Source: Zygnema cylindricum (taxonomy: Eukaryota > Streptophyta > Zygnematophyceae > Zygnematales > Zygnemataceae). From it: a stretch of DNA of 64,000 bases. Position numbers and translations under genes: made by a program. Shown here in pieces: positions 52,880 through 63,529 of the stretch. The stretch covers positions 117,055 to 181,054 of the forward strand of contig JBBHKE010002597.1 of the NCBI GenBank assembly GCA_037447655.1, read 5' to 3'. Each line of letters begins with the position of its first letter. Positions within the stretch are counted from its first letter, which is position 1. The notes under the pieces were generated by a model that did not search any database, was not told the origin of the DNA, and worked only from the letters and a program-made list of their open reading frames with translations.

Positions 52880-53020
52880 TCAAAAGGTCACGATCATATC
52901 ACTCAATCGCAGCCCTCCGATGTTAAATCTAAAAAGTGTGCACGAAGAAAAAATGATTTAAGAGGTAAAAGTAAAACAATGGTATTAAATTATTAATCCT
53001 CATAACGATATACGGTGTAG
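52880..53020. mobile_element. MITE family A, right-half fragment
   Basis: 'aaaagtgtgcacgaagaaaa', then 'aacgatatacggtgta', matches the right arm of family A with many changes. Confidence 0.45.
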
Positions 53021-53370
53021 ATGATACAGTATCATATCTATGTACGGATAACATGTTTACAATCTTTGTCGTATATATGAAAATTCAACTATATTTAGTG
53101 TCCATCGGACAGGTTAAAGTCAAAAAAGGACAAAAATAGTTTGTCTGGTTTACACTTGAGATCTTGAATGGCCAGAATATCTTAAACACTATGACCGTAC
53201 AGAGAAACATATTTTCTAGTCGATCCGATCGAGAACGTGACGTTAAAAAACCAGGAAATCAAACGCCAAAAACCCAATTAGAAACGTCAAAAACAAGGAA
53301 AAAACGACAAAAACTGGGAAATAATCATTCCGTTGTTTTGTACGGATGTCGAGCGTTAATTTTTATCGAG

Positions 53371-54398
53371 TACACCGTGAATCGTTATTAGCCTTATGTC
53401 AGAGGTCGCAAACGGTCAACCGAAACCGTGACCGACCGTTAACCGACCGCCCGCGCCGGATTCGGAACGGATTCGGTTGCCAAATATTGGGGGTCGGGCG
53501 GTTAGGGTCGGTTGACTCACCAAGAAAAAAAAAACGGTCAGTTACGGTCGGTCAAACAAAAAACCAAAGAAAAAGAAAAACTTGTACTTTTTTTTCCAAC
53601 ATTATTGTTCTTTGTACTTTTGGTATCGTGGAAGTACATGGCATCATGATTAGCGTCGCAAATCTGACACGGTACTAACACTATTCATTTCGCAAATCTT
53701 ACAAAAAGATAATCCAACATTCATGTACTTTGTACTCTTTGGCGTCGTGGAAGTACGTGACATCATGATTAGCGTCGCAAATCTGACACGGTACTGTAGT
53801 AAGCTATTTATTTCGCAAATCAAAGGGAACGCGACAAAGCGTCGCAAATCTAACACAGTAGTACACTATTCATTTCGCAAATCTTAGGGAACGCGACAAA
53901 TTGTAATTATTGGCTTATTCCGTCGTACATTGACTAATTTTGTACTTTTTCGGTTACGGGCGGGCACGGTTAGTCGCGAAAAATTGGCTTATTCCGTCGT
54001 ACATTGATTAATTTTGTACTTTTTCGGTTACGGGCGGGCACGGTTAGTCGCGAAAAATCAAGATTCGGTTAATTTTTTTTTTCGTAAACGACGGTCGGTT
54101 AACGGTTAACAATTTTGGAGCGTGACAAAACTCGGTCGGGCGTCGGTTACTCAGATTTTGAGAAAAAAAAAACGGTCGGTTTCGGGTATAAAATTTTTTG
54201 ACTTTTGCGACCTCTGCCTTATGTACGCTATATCGGCACCCCAAAATTTTGACATTGATACCTTAAATATTATAAATTACACTATTTAAGAACGTGGACC
54301 ATAGTCTGCCACGTCTCTTGGAAATAAATTTGAATGAATGACGCTAATTTTTTCTTTACTCTAATAATTTCTATACGCTTATAACGATTCAAGGTGTA
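53371..54398. mobile_element. MITE family B copy split by a hAT-like element
   Basis: Left part 53371-53399 ('tacaccgtgaatcgttatt' ... 'ccttatgt') and right part 54217-54398 ('ccttatgtacgctatatcg' ... 'aacgattcaaggtgta'). Removing the insert and one copy of CCTTATGT restores the order seen uninterrupted at 27591-27791. Confidence 0.85.
53400..54216. mobile_element. Non-autonomous hAT-like element, 817 bp, 8-bp target duplication
   Basis: Terminal inverted repeats are CAGAGGTCGCAAA (53400-53412) and TTTGCGACCTCTG (54204-54216). The flanking 8-bp direct repeat CCTTATGT is at 53392-53399 and 54217-54224. TIR beginning CA(G)AGG and an 8-bp duplication are the hallmarks of hAT transposons. Subterminal regions carry many 'cggtcggt' and 'ggttaac' strings. 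The centre holds internal direct repeats ('agcgtcgcaaatctgacacg' three times with variation; 'ggttacgggcgggcacggtt' twice). No transposase is encoded. Confidence 0.88.
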
Positions 54399-54790
54399 GC
54401 TGCAAAAAGATTCTCGACGCTAGCAACTTGCGAGCCAGCGGGGGGGGACGCTGTCAAAAAGTACATATGCACGAAGAATCAAATCGCAGAATTCGTTAAA
54501 GGACCGCAATTTCTTCGCCGACAAACAGTTAACTTCGACGCCGTACCGTCCTACAGTGAATATACTGCCGATTTTCCAACAGATTATCCGTACTAGTACA
54601 ACAAACAAGGCACCGTAAGTACAATTCCGTATTTATAATTTTACATAGAAGTCCCATGCGCATAACACGCACGGATTAAACTAACGATTACTACGTAAAG
54701 TGCGCATCAAACGATTTCGGAATTTTTAAAATTCGTACCTTATATTGACTTTCAGATTTTTTTTTTTTTTAAATTCAATACCCTAAAAAA
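54399..54790. other. Short intergenic stretch with a protein-like frame
   Basis: On the plus strand, about 54460-54597 is open in one frame and ends in 'SYSEYTADFPTDYPY' plus stop; a GTAAGTA donor-like string follows at about 54613. It cannot be assigned to any family and may be chance or a gene relic. Confidence 0.2.
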
Positions 54791-54794
54791 CTGA

Positions 54795-55265
54795 AAAGTT
54801 CAGCGAACTATCGGCGAGCGGCGGAATTTACGGCGCATCTAAAAAGTTCAGCGACCTACCGGCGAGCGGCGGAATTTACAGCGCATCTAAAAAGTTCAGC
54901 GACCAACCGGCGAGCGACCGAATTTACGGCGCATCTAAAAAGTACAGCGACCTACCGGCGAGCGACGGAATTTACGGCGCATCTAAAAAGTTCAGAGACC
55001 TACCGGCGAGCGGCGGAATTTACGGTGCCTCCAAAAAGTTCAGCGAACTACTGTAGCGGCAAGCGGCGGAATTTACGGCGCCTCTCAAAAGTTCAGCGAC
55101 CAACTGGTGAGCGGCGCAATTTACGGCACATCTAAAAAGTTCAGCGACCTAGCGGCGAGCGACGGAATTTACGACGCCTCTAAAAAGTTCTGCGACCTAG
55201 CAGCGAGCGGAGAAATTTACAGAGCCTCTAAAAATTTCAGCGAATCTACCGGTGGAATTTATGGT
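54795..55265 (+). repeat. 48-bp minisatellite, ten units, with a 16-residue coding period
   Basis: The unit is about 'aaaagttcagcgacctaccg' continuing 'gcgagcggcggaatttacgg' and 'cgcatct'. Because 48 is a multiple of three, one plus-strand frame reads GIYGASKKFSDLPASG over and over. The first six units stay open until a 5-base insertion with an in-frame TAG near 55063. The later units are open from 55107 to 55301. Changes between units are often non-synonymous (L/Q, P/A, G/D), which argues against strong coding constraint. Confidence 0.85.
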
Positions 55266-55938
55266 ATTTCCAACGTCGGTTTCTTTCTGAAGATAGAGTG
55301 AAGTACAGATACGCTCGCGCAAATGAAGCAACGTTTTTTTTTTATGTCCGTACTGCTTTTCGTACAATCTGAGACGTACAAAATTTACAAAACTAGCGAA
55401 TACTACGTAGTTTTCGGGAAAAAATCCAAATCCGTATGAATTGGACTTCTATGGAATTTTAGACTCTTTTGTCCTTTTATCTCAAAATTTCCTAGCATTT
55501 TCGGCTAAACCCTAAAAACTTCACATCTTCAACCTAGGGTACTTTCGCATGTGCTAAAGTTACAGTTATCTTCTGTCTCTTTCTTCCATAACTTAGAAAA
55601 AAACGATAAAATCCACACCCGTACCAAAAAATTGAAATTACCACCGTACAAGTTGCGTTACCTTTAAACTTTATATGTATTGGAGTTTGTCGTCTAGCGC
55701 GATGCAGTTTGTCGTCTAACGCGTTTCGACCCACTTTCGCGTATTTCCAGCTCATCTTCAAACTTTATATAAAATCACCTTTTAAATAAAGTTCCATGTG
55801 GTGAGCGAATAAGCAGATGCTGTCGCACGTGTTTGAAGCTTTTGACAATTTTTGTGGCCGGAGTACGAAAAAAAAAAAACCCACTGCACATTCCTAGCCT
55901 GAGCGTGACTTTTTTCCGTGCGTTTTTTTCCATGCGGG

Positions 55939-57050
55939 TGTAATTCTGTGACCATCATTGGTACACAGAATGTCCAGCTTATGTGAAGCCTATAGGATAG
56001 TATATGCAATTTTGACTTTAACAATGAATAAGTCCTACCCTGGGACGCAAAAACTCTAACTGACTACACTGCTGTGTAGCCTAGACTCCCATGAGTCCGC
56101 TGCAAAATGAATCACTGAATTTTCTCACCTGAGCATTAAGTTATGGTTGTTCAAAGACAACATATTTATACAGATGGCCTCTGGGAGAGAGGACTTTCCA
56201 AAATTTTTGCTAAGTCCTGAAAAAAACTCCTAATAGCAACTCTCAACCAATCAAAGTGAAGTACCCTAATTAATATACATACAAAGTACAACAGCCGTCG
56301 TACTTTATGTACGGATATATTCGGCACCACTCCCGGTCTACCACGTGGTAAAATAGGTCAATGGCATTCTGTCCTTTTTCTCTTCTGGCATCCAATAGGA
56401 TGATGCCACGTGTCATTTCTTTCTATTTTGCCGAACTTTTCCCAGATAGTCGTTCCGGCTCACGATACTCACGCGTGCCGTCCGTTATTTTCACGATGAT
56501 CAATTGCAGCCGTTCGATCTGACGGTGCACAGAATAAAGGTTGACCGTTGAATTTCACCGGTCAAAGTTTCGTGTTGACCGTTGAATTTCGACGGTGAAC
56601 ATTTCGTGTTGACCGCTTAAATTTTCTTTATGCTTTGCGAGCCGTCGATCGCGACATTTAATTTCGTCCGTTGAAATCAAATGTCTGTTTCATTTCGTGC
56701 GGTACTGCATTTCGTGCGGTACCACATGTTCCATGTTTCATTTCGTATCGTAAGTCGCTAAAAGGAATATGTCGTTGTATCATGTTTATCTATTTATCAA
56801 ACATAATGTATATATAGATTTGTTAAGACCTAATGGATAAGAAGAACGCCTGTTCGGTACGGTCTTTCTCTAGAGGTTGCAGGATCAAATCCTGCCTGTG
56901 GCTAATCAACTTTTGCAGGAGCTTTATCTTCTGTCTATCTCCTCATCTATCTAAGGCAACCATGGCTACCTGTCAATTCTCAGTGACTACGACAAGTATG
57001 AGAACAGCAGGACTCAAAAAAGGTAGAATACAAAATATTACTTTTCAACT
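55939..57050 (-). repeat. Copia 3' LTR
   Basis: Ends ...GAATTACA at 55939, next to the GCGGG target repeat. The tRNA-like segment on the opposite strand is at 56824-56905. Confidence 0.9.
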
Positions 57051-57063
57051 CTCCCCTTATTTT

Positions 57064-58686
57064 CTAGTCTAACTTTTCTTTCAATACACACTTCTCCCTA
57101 CAAAATTTTAATTTGGGAGAAGGGACGGGCGTAGTCATCATATCTGCTACCATCTCTCCATCCGGTCTATATTCCAAACTAATTATTTTATTCTCAACCA
57201 TCTCTCTAACAAAGCTCAAACGAATATCAATATGCTTTGCTTTAAAGTGATGCTTTGGGTTTGCTACAATTGCAATCGCAGCTTGATTGTCACAAAATAC
57301 TTTTTGCACTCCGCTCTTCATATATCCTAATTCTTGAAGCAAAGATTTTTCCCACATCAATTCTTTCACAGCTGAACAAGAGGTCATATACTCAGCCTCC
57401 ATGGTGGACTGAGCAATCACCTTTTGTTGCTTATTGCTCCAACAGCAAGCCCCATTCCCAACATACAATACATACCCACAAGTACACCTCCTCATCGGAG
57501 CATCCCCATAACTAGCATCACTCCAAGTGGTGATGTTAGTATTATCCCCTCCCAAATGCAACCATAGATCTCTTGTTCCTATCAAGTACCACATGACCCT
57601 TTTGGCCGCTTCCCAATCTTTCTTCCTATGATCATTTAGACTCCTACTTAATACTCCCACAGCTGCAGCTATATCAAGACAAGTATAGTTCATAAAGTAT
57701 ATCAAACTACCGATAACCTGTTTGTACGGAATAGTTTGCATGAACTTGCTTTCCTCAAGTCCTAGCTCATTATCCAAGATCAAAACTCCCTCTTCTGAGC
57801 TCCCCTCATTTCCCTTCTTTAAGTCCATTGGAGTCGTACAACTGTTTGCTTTTTCCATTTGAAATTTTTCAAGCATATTCCCAATTGCTTCCTTTTGAGT
57901 TAGCCTTATTGTTTTCTTTTCTCTATCTCTCTCTATTTGAATTCCCAAAATGTACTTTGCCTCTCCCAAATCTTTCATTTCAAATCTAACTTTTAGATCC
58001 TTTTTCGATCTATTAATTTTCTCCATTGATTTACTCAAAACAAATAAATCATCAACATATATGGCAATGAAAATTATACATTCCTCATCCTCAAATAAAT
58101 AGATAAAATGATCCGAACTGATTTGAATATATCCCAAACTCGTCAAAAACTCGTCTAGCTTTTTGTTCCATTGGCGTGGAGCTTGCTTTAGTCCATAAAG
58201 GGACTTTATCAATCTGCACACCTTGCTTTCCTCTCCTTTCTCCCCAAATCTTTCCGGTTGTCGCATGAAGATCTCTTCTTCCAATTCTCCGTGTAAGAAA
58301 GCGGTTTTGATGTCCATCTGGTGCACTTCCATGTCTTCCCCTGCCGCGAGACTAAGTAGAATCTGGACGGAGGGGAATCTATCAATCGGAGCAAAATTCT
58401 CCTCATAATCGATCCCCTTCTTCTGTGTGAACCCCTTTGCCACTAATCTGGGCTTGTATTGCTCGATAGTGTTATGTGGATTGAGCTTTAACTTAAATAC
58501 CCACTTGCATCCTATCGGCTTTCTATTTAGAGGACAATCCACCAACTCCCATGTGTTTGCTTCCATAATGGAAGCCATTTCATCATTAATAGCAGTCACC
58601 CATCTATCACCTTCTGGACTATTAACTGCTTCCGAGTAAGTCTGGGGTTCGCTCAAATGTGACAGCTTTGTTACCTTGTTGTTCAC
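57064..58686 (-). pseudogene. Copia reverse transcriptase and RNase H (540-codon open frame)
   Basis: An uninterrupted frame encodes the RT and RNase H part of copia pol; it lacks a start of its own and is really the 3' portion of a broken polyprotein. RT blocks: WELVDCPLNRKPIGCKWVFK near residue 47, 'TAFLHGELEEEIFMRQP', 'LYGLKQAPRQWNKKLDEFL' and the catalytic YVDD (58048-58059). RNase H: 'TWSDASYGDAPMRRCTCGYV', 'STMEAEYM', 'VFCDNQAAIAI', 'HIDIRLSFVREMV' and 'MVADMMTTPVPSPK', with the Asp, Glu and Asp of the active site visible. The stop codon (57064-57066) abuts the polypurine tract directly. Confidence 0.88.
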
Positions 58687-59289
58687 TTATCTCTCTCGAA
58701 GTCTCTTACTACTTCTCATTCCTCCTTCAAACTCCAATGTTGGGATGGAGGGTAATCTTGGATTTCTCCGAACAACTTCACCTTCTCCCCTATCCGTGGA
58801 GTCCATCTCCGGACGTTCATCGTCCATTTCTGGTCTTTCCTCGTTTTCTTCCTCGGTTTGAACCGGATGTTGTGACTCCAAGAGAGAGTCACTCCCGGTT
58901 ACTTTTTCCTCTTTCTCTGCAAGGTCAGGCTGAACCAGAGTTTGATTAGAAGAATTTGAATCTAACTCATTTTAGGATTCAATTCTAATTCTCACCGATT
59001 TGGTGTACTTAAAGGGATATATGGACTTTCCCTCATCCATAACTACCAAGTGTTTTACTAGAATGATGTTTTCTCTTTCGACATCATAAACTCTTTATCC
59101 CTTTACATTTTCATCATACCCAAGTAAGTATCCCGGCTTTCCTCTAGCATCTAACTTCCAATAAGATTTTTCTGTGTTTAGACTAAACCCTTGACTTCCA
59201 AACACCTTTAAGTGTGAAATATTAGGTTTTCTTCTGGTCCATCTTTCATAAGGTGTTTGACCTTATATAGCCGAGGTAAGGACTCTATT
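58687..59289 (-). pseudogene. Copia linker and integrase C-terminal remnant
   Basis: From high to low coordinates: the integrase C-terminal remnant with stops near 59306 and 59264, then an acidic linker ('ERPEMDDERPEMDSTDRGE') equal to the one at about 20320-20400. Both match the plus-strand composite, but everything between the gag zinc knuckle and the motif 'TDKKIRKSFGAGAMN' (protease and DDE core, about 1.15 kb) has been deleted. Confidence 0.75.
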
Positions 59290-60297
59290 TTAGAGATAGT
59301 TAGCACAATTCATAGCCCCTGCCCCAAAACTTTTCCTTATCTTTTTATCTGTCAACTTAGTGCTCTCCGCCATATAGTGTCTCGGCTTCGTACAAAAATG
59401 GCAAAGCCCCTTCGGAGCCCTTGGTGCAGATCCGTCATGGTTTCCTCTTCCTCCTCCACCAAAGTTCCCATAAGGCTTCTTGGAATCCTTATCCCCGAAG
59501 TCAATACCGGTAGCCAATGCTTGAACACTCTTTCCTCCCCTACGAATCTCAATTGTGCTTTCCCGAACCAAAATCATCCCCACAACAGAAGTCCAGATCC
59601 AAAGATGATCTGACAAATCCTGGACCCTGTTAACAATGTTCTCATAATCATCTGGGAGTTTCATTAGCAAAGTGTTCACCTTCTCTTTCTCGGTCTCCCT
59701 TTTCCCTGCACTTTCTAACTCCATGAATAACCCAGCCAAATCATTACAGAAATCTAACATTTTTCCCCCTTTGTACACATATGCTTGTACCTTCTGATCT
59801 GCCAGCTTTTGCTGCTGAATCGTACTGCTCTTGTAAATGTCGACAAGAGCTTCCCACAGCTCGTCTGCTCTCTGCACATGAAGATGAGGTGTAGCCACTC
59901 CTTGAGTGAGACGCCCGAGAATAAAATGAGTCGCCACGGTATTGTTGAAATCCCAGATTTCAGTATCATTCGCCTCTGTTTTCTGAACAGGTGCTACTGG
60001 AGCCGATCCACTAGCCATCGGTGTGATTTTCTCCTTCCCTTTGTCCGACATGGTGCTTTCTGCAACATCCTCCACCCCCTCTGCCCCTGCAGATCCTCCA
60101 GTGAACCGAGATCCTCCAAACCCTGGTGGAACTCCCAATTTAGCTGATGGCCGACGCACATGGCCACTCACAATGCCCCATAGTCGTTTTTCAATTAATA
60201 CAACCCTCATCATGGTTTCCCAATAAATGAACCTTGTTCCATTAAAAATGGGCACCCTAGAGGGTGGGCCCATAACCTGTAATTCTGTGACCTCCAT
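59290..60297 (-). pseudogene. Copia gag, open for 335 codons, fused to an integrase tail
   Basis: The ATG is at 60297, 20 bases inside the 5' LTR, in a good context (CCAATGG). A second in-frame ATG lies inside the primer-binding site. The gag core has 'WDFNNTVATHFILGRLTQGV', 'ELWEALVDIYKSSTIQQQKL', 'CNDLAGLFMELESAGKRETE' and 'LMKLPDDYENIVNRVQDL'. A Gly-rich stretch precedes the zinc knuckle CHFCTKPRHYMAES, in which the last Cys is Ser. Immediately after it the frame joins 'KLTDKKIRKSFGAGAMNCANYL', a piece of integrase, marking the internal deletion. The frame ends at a TAA where the other copy has AAA. Confidence 0.85.
60263..60277 (-). promoter_or_regulatory. Copia primer-binding site complementary to initiator tRNA anticodon arm
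   Basis: GGTTATGGGCCCACC on the minus strand touches the LTR end with no spacer. Its complement GGTGGGCCCATAACC is the anticodon stem-loop of plant initiator tRNA-Met, from memory of that conserved tRNA. Internal (half-tRNA) priming of this type is established for Drosophila copia and yeast Ty5. Confidence 0.8.
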
Positions 60298-61390
60298 TGG
60301 TACACAGAATGTCCAGCTTATGTGAAGCCTCTAAGATAGTATATCCAATTTTGAATTTGAAGATGAATAAGTCCCACCCTGGGACGCAAAAACTCTGACT
60401 GACTACACCGCTGTGTAGCCTAAACTCCCATGATTCCGTTGCAAAATGAATCACTGAATTTGCTCACCTGAGCATTAAGTTATGGCTGTTCAAAGACAGC
60501 ATATTTATACAGATGGCCTCTGGGAGAGAGGACTTTCCAAAAAAAATTCTAAGTCCTGAAAAAAACTCCTAATAGCAACTCTAAACCAATCAAAGTGATG
60601 TACCCTAATTAATGTACATAAATAGTACAGCAGCCGCCGTGCTTTATGTACGGATATATTCGGCACCACTCCCTGTCTGCCACGTGGTAAAACAGGTCAA
60701 TGGCATTCTGTCCTTTTTCTCTTCTGGCATCCAATAGGATGATGCCACGTGTCATTTCTTCCCATTTTGCCGAACTTTTCCCATATAGTCGTTTCGGCTT
60801 ACCGATACTCACGTGTGCCGTCCGTTTTTTTCACGATGATCAATTGCAGCCGTTCGATCTGACGGCGCGCAGAATAAAGGTTGACCGTTGAATTTCACCG
60901 GTCAAAGTTTCGTGTTGACCGTTGAATTTCGACTGTCAACATTTCGTGTTGACCGCTTAAATTTTCTTCGTGCTTTGCGAGCCGTCGATCGCGACATTTA
61001 ATTTCGTCCGTTGAAATGAAATGTCTGTTTCATTTCGTGCGGTACTGCATTTTGTGCGGTACCACATGTTCCATGTTTCGTTTCGTACCGTAAGTCGTTA
61101 AAAGGAATATGTCGGTGTATCATGTTTATCTAATTATCAAACATACTGTATGTATCGATTTGTTAAGACCTAATGGATAAGATGAACGCCTATTCCGTAC
61201 GGTCTTTGTTTGGAGGTTGCAGGATCAAATCCTGCCTGTGGCTAAACAACTTTTGCAGGAGCTTTATCTTCTGTCTATCTCCTCATCTATCTAATGCAGC
61301 CATGGCTGCCTGTCAATTCTCAGTGACTACGACAAGTATGAGAACAACAGGACTCAAAAAAGGTAGAATACAAAATATCACTTTTCAACA
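60278..61390 (-). repeat. Copia 5' LTR
   Basis: Starts TGTTGAAAAG at 61390 and ends GAATTACA at 60278. TATA-like TATAAATAT at 60501-60509 (minus strand) places transcription start about 200 bases before the LTR end. The terminal 20 bases carry the gag start codon. Confidence 0.9.
61164..61245 (+). other. tRNA-like segment embedded antisense in the copia LTR
   Basis: 'gacctaatggataagatgaa' resembles a tRNA D-arm/A-box (compare CCYAATGGATAAG of arginine tRNAs), and 'gcaggatcaaatcctgcc' is a T-arm with a perfect GCAGG/CCTGC stem and a seven-base loop. The acceptor ends do not pair, so it is not a functional tRNA. The same segment is at 56824-56905 in the other LTR, and a decayed version lies antisense at about 16780-16850. 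Confidence 0.5.
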
Positions 61391-62658
61391 GCGGGGGCCT
61401 TGAGGGGGTCTCGACCGACAAACGCCATTTCGCTAAAGCGAAGTCCGTGAAAGCGCTTCTCTCTTTCTCCTTTTCCCACTACCGCGTCTATCTCACAATT
61501 TTGCAATGAAAAACGTCAATAATGGTATCAAATGAAAGATCTCTAAAAACCATTTCTTTTAACTATCTTTGGGCGTATTTTGATAGAAAGTAGAGTGAAA
61601 AAATACTAAAAAACAAAACCGAAAATCCATGGCGGAAAGTTTTAGAGTTTGTGACGTCGACGCTGTCATAATTTGAGCGTGACGTCAAAATATCACAAAC
61701 CCTAAACATCTACCATGTCACAAGTAGTTACAATAGATGTCTACAACCGTCGCTACTTTGTAAACGTCATCAATTGTCGCAAGTTTTGTAGTCGTCTACA
61801 ATCGTCACAAATTACTCCCACGTCTACATCCGTCACAATTAAAGTAACGATTTCATTTCTTTACATATGAATGCTCTGAACTTAGTACGGAGAATCTTCG
61901 CTAAAAACAAAGTTAAAAGACTAAAGTTTCGGTTACATGCGCAAGTACCCCTACTCTCCCAAAATTGAAAGAAAATGCCAAAATGAAGAATGTGTTATGT
62001 ACTGTTATTCACAAATTCTAAAACTTTCCGCCATGGTTTCCCGATCGCATTTTTTTGTCTTTTCTCACTCTACTTGCCATCGAAATAGGCCTAAAGATAG
62101 TAAAAAGAAATCGTTTTCAGAGATCTTTCAATTGATACCATTATAGACGATTTTCGTTGCAAGAATTGTGAGATGGACGCGGTAGTGGGAGAGGGAGAGA
62201 GAGAGAGAGAGGCGCTTTCAAGGACTTCGCTTTTGCAAAATGACGTCCGTTGGTCGAGACCCCTCCACGACCCCAGCATGGAAAAAAAGCGCACCGAAAA
62301 AAGTCAAGCACAGGCTGTAAATGTGCAGTGGGTTATTTTTTTGGTACTACTAGCACAAAAATTGTCAAAAACTTTCGACACGTGCAACAACATCTGCCTA
62401 ATCGCCCACCTAATGGAACTATATTTAAAATCACCTCGCGAGGTGCTTTTATATATAGCGTGAAGATGAGCTGAAAGTACGTGAAAGTGGGTCGAAACGT
62501 GCTAAACGACAAACTGTATCGCGCTAGAGGACAAACTGCAGTACATATAAAGTTTTAAGTTAACGCAACTTGTATCGTGGTAATTTCAATTTTTTGGTAC
62601 GGCTGCAAAATTTGTGGTCACTTGATGCGATTTGATGTAAAATTGTTCACCTAAATAT

Positions 62659-63127
62659 TAGTGTTGTGTATCGGCAAGAAATTTATCGCGATAACACCGA
62701 TACCGATAGTTATCGGTCATCGAACAATCAAGGGTCCCGATATATCGCTCCGAGACCAACAAATTCCTTATCGACGATAACTGGAAAAAATATAGTACCC
62801 TATATAATAGTAATTTATAATATACTGTATTATATTTTAACTGTATATAGTGTGGTATGCCACGTGTAACAATCTGTTCCGTACTCCGTGTAACGAAATA
62901 ACAACGTTTCAGTACGACGGAATAAACCGTACAATTCTACGGCACGAACCATCAATTATCGCCGATAGTTATCAGTACCGGTGTTATCGTGATAAAAAAC
63001 CGATATTATCGGTTTTTTATCGGCGATAACACCGGCGTCGATACATCGTGCCAATACATCGATTATCGGCAAGCCAAAAAAAGGTACATGTCGATTATCG
63101 GCAAAACCCTGCCGATACACAACACTA
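62659..63127. mobile_element. MITE family C, copy C2
   Basis: Ends 'tagtgttgtgtatcggcaag' and 'cgatacacaacacta', flanking TA; inverted relative to 30575-31044. Confidence 0.85.
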
Positions 63128-63529
63128 CTAAATATGTATCAACAAAGAAGAGAATTTGAGAATAAGTGAATTTGTTCCTGAAATGTGCCATGCCCACTTT
63201 GCAAGTTTTTATACCATTACCATTTTTAAGAATAAAAAAAGTATACAGTCAATACTGGTCGAAAGAAACAATTTTCAGGGTCTATGTTGACTTCATAAGT
63301 CACCATAATTAATGTGGACCACAAAATTGATGAAGTAAATTTGTATGATAATTTATGGTAAGAATAAGATGAATAAAAGACAAGTAGACGAAGCTCAATG
63401 GCTGAGAATTTGGTCAGGATTAATGTTGAATAGAAAAGATAATACCATTTAGATTCTGTTAAAAAAAAAAGTGGAAATTCTCTTGTAACGGAAATTATCG
63501 ATGGATGCAATCCGAATGATGGCGCGTGG

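Larger units (their letters stand above)
55939..61390 (-). mobile_element. Ty1/copia retrotransposon with both LTRs and target duplication, internally deleted
   Basis: The 5' LTR is 60278-61390 (1113 bp), the 3' LTR 55939-57050 (1112 bp), and the flanking direct repeat GCGGG is at 55934-55938 and 61391-61395. Order on the minus strand: LTR, primer-binding site 60263-60277, gag, a short integrase C-terminal remnant, reverse transcriptase, RNase H, polypurine tract 57051-57063, LTR. Protease and the integrase core are missing and several stops interrupt the frame, so it is non-autonomous. LTRs differ at several percent of positions by eye, so the insertion is not recent. The 3' LTR begins AG instead of TG. 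Confidence 0.93.
55535..62610. mobile_element. Fold-back element family E, copy E3, interrupted by a copia element
   Basis: Left arm 55535-55938; then the copia insertion and one target duplication; then 61396 onward. The segment 61396-61720 is the reverse complement of about 61990-62280 (for example 'tggtcgagac', 'ggacttcgctt', 'agtgggagag', 'ttgtgagat', 'agatctttca', 'ccatggcgg'), and the left arm 55540-55930 pairs with 62290-62610. Without the insert it is about 1.6 kb with arms of roughly 700 bases. The centre (61700-61960) has repeated 'gtctacaaccgtc'-type strings. The right terminus is cut off at about 62610 by the inverted duplication. Confidence 0.75.

Noticed and set aside
56833-57060. 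Plus-strand frame repeated at 61173-61403
   Set aside because: Both copies are antisense reads of the copia LTR; their conservation comes from the LTR pair, not from a gene.
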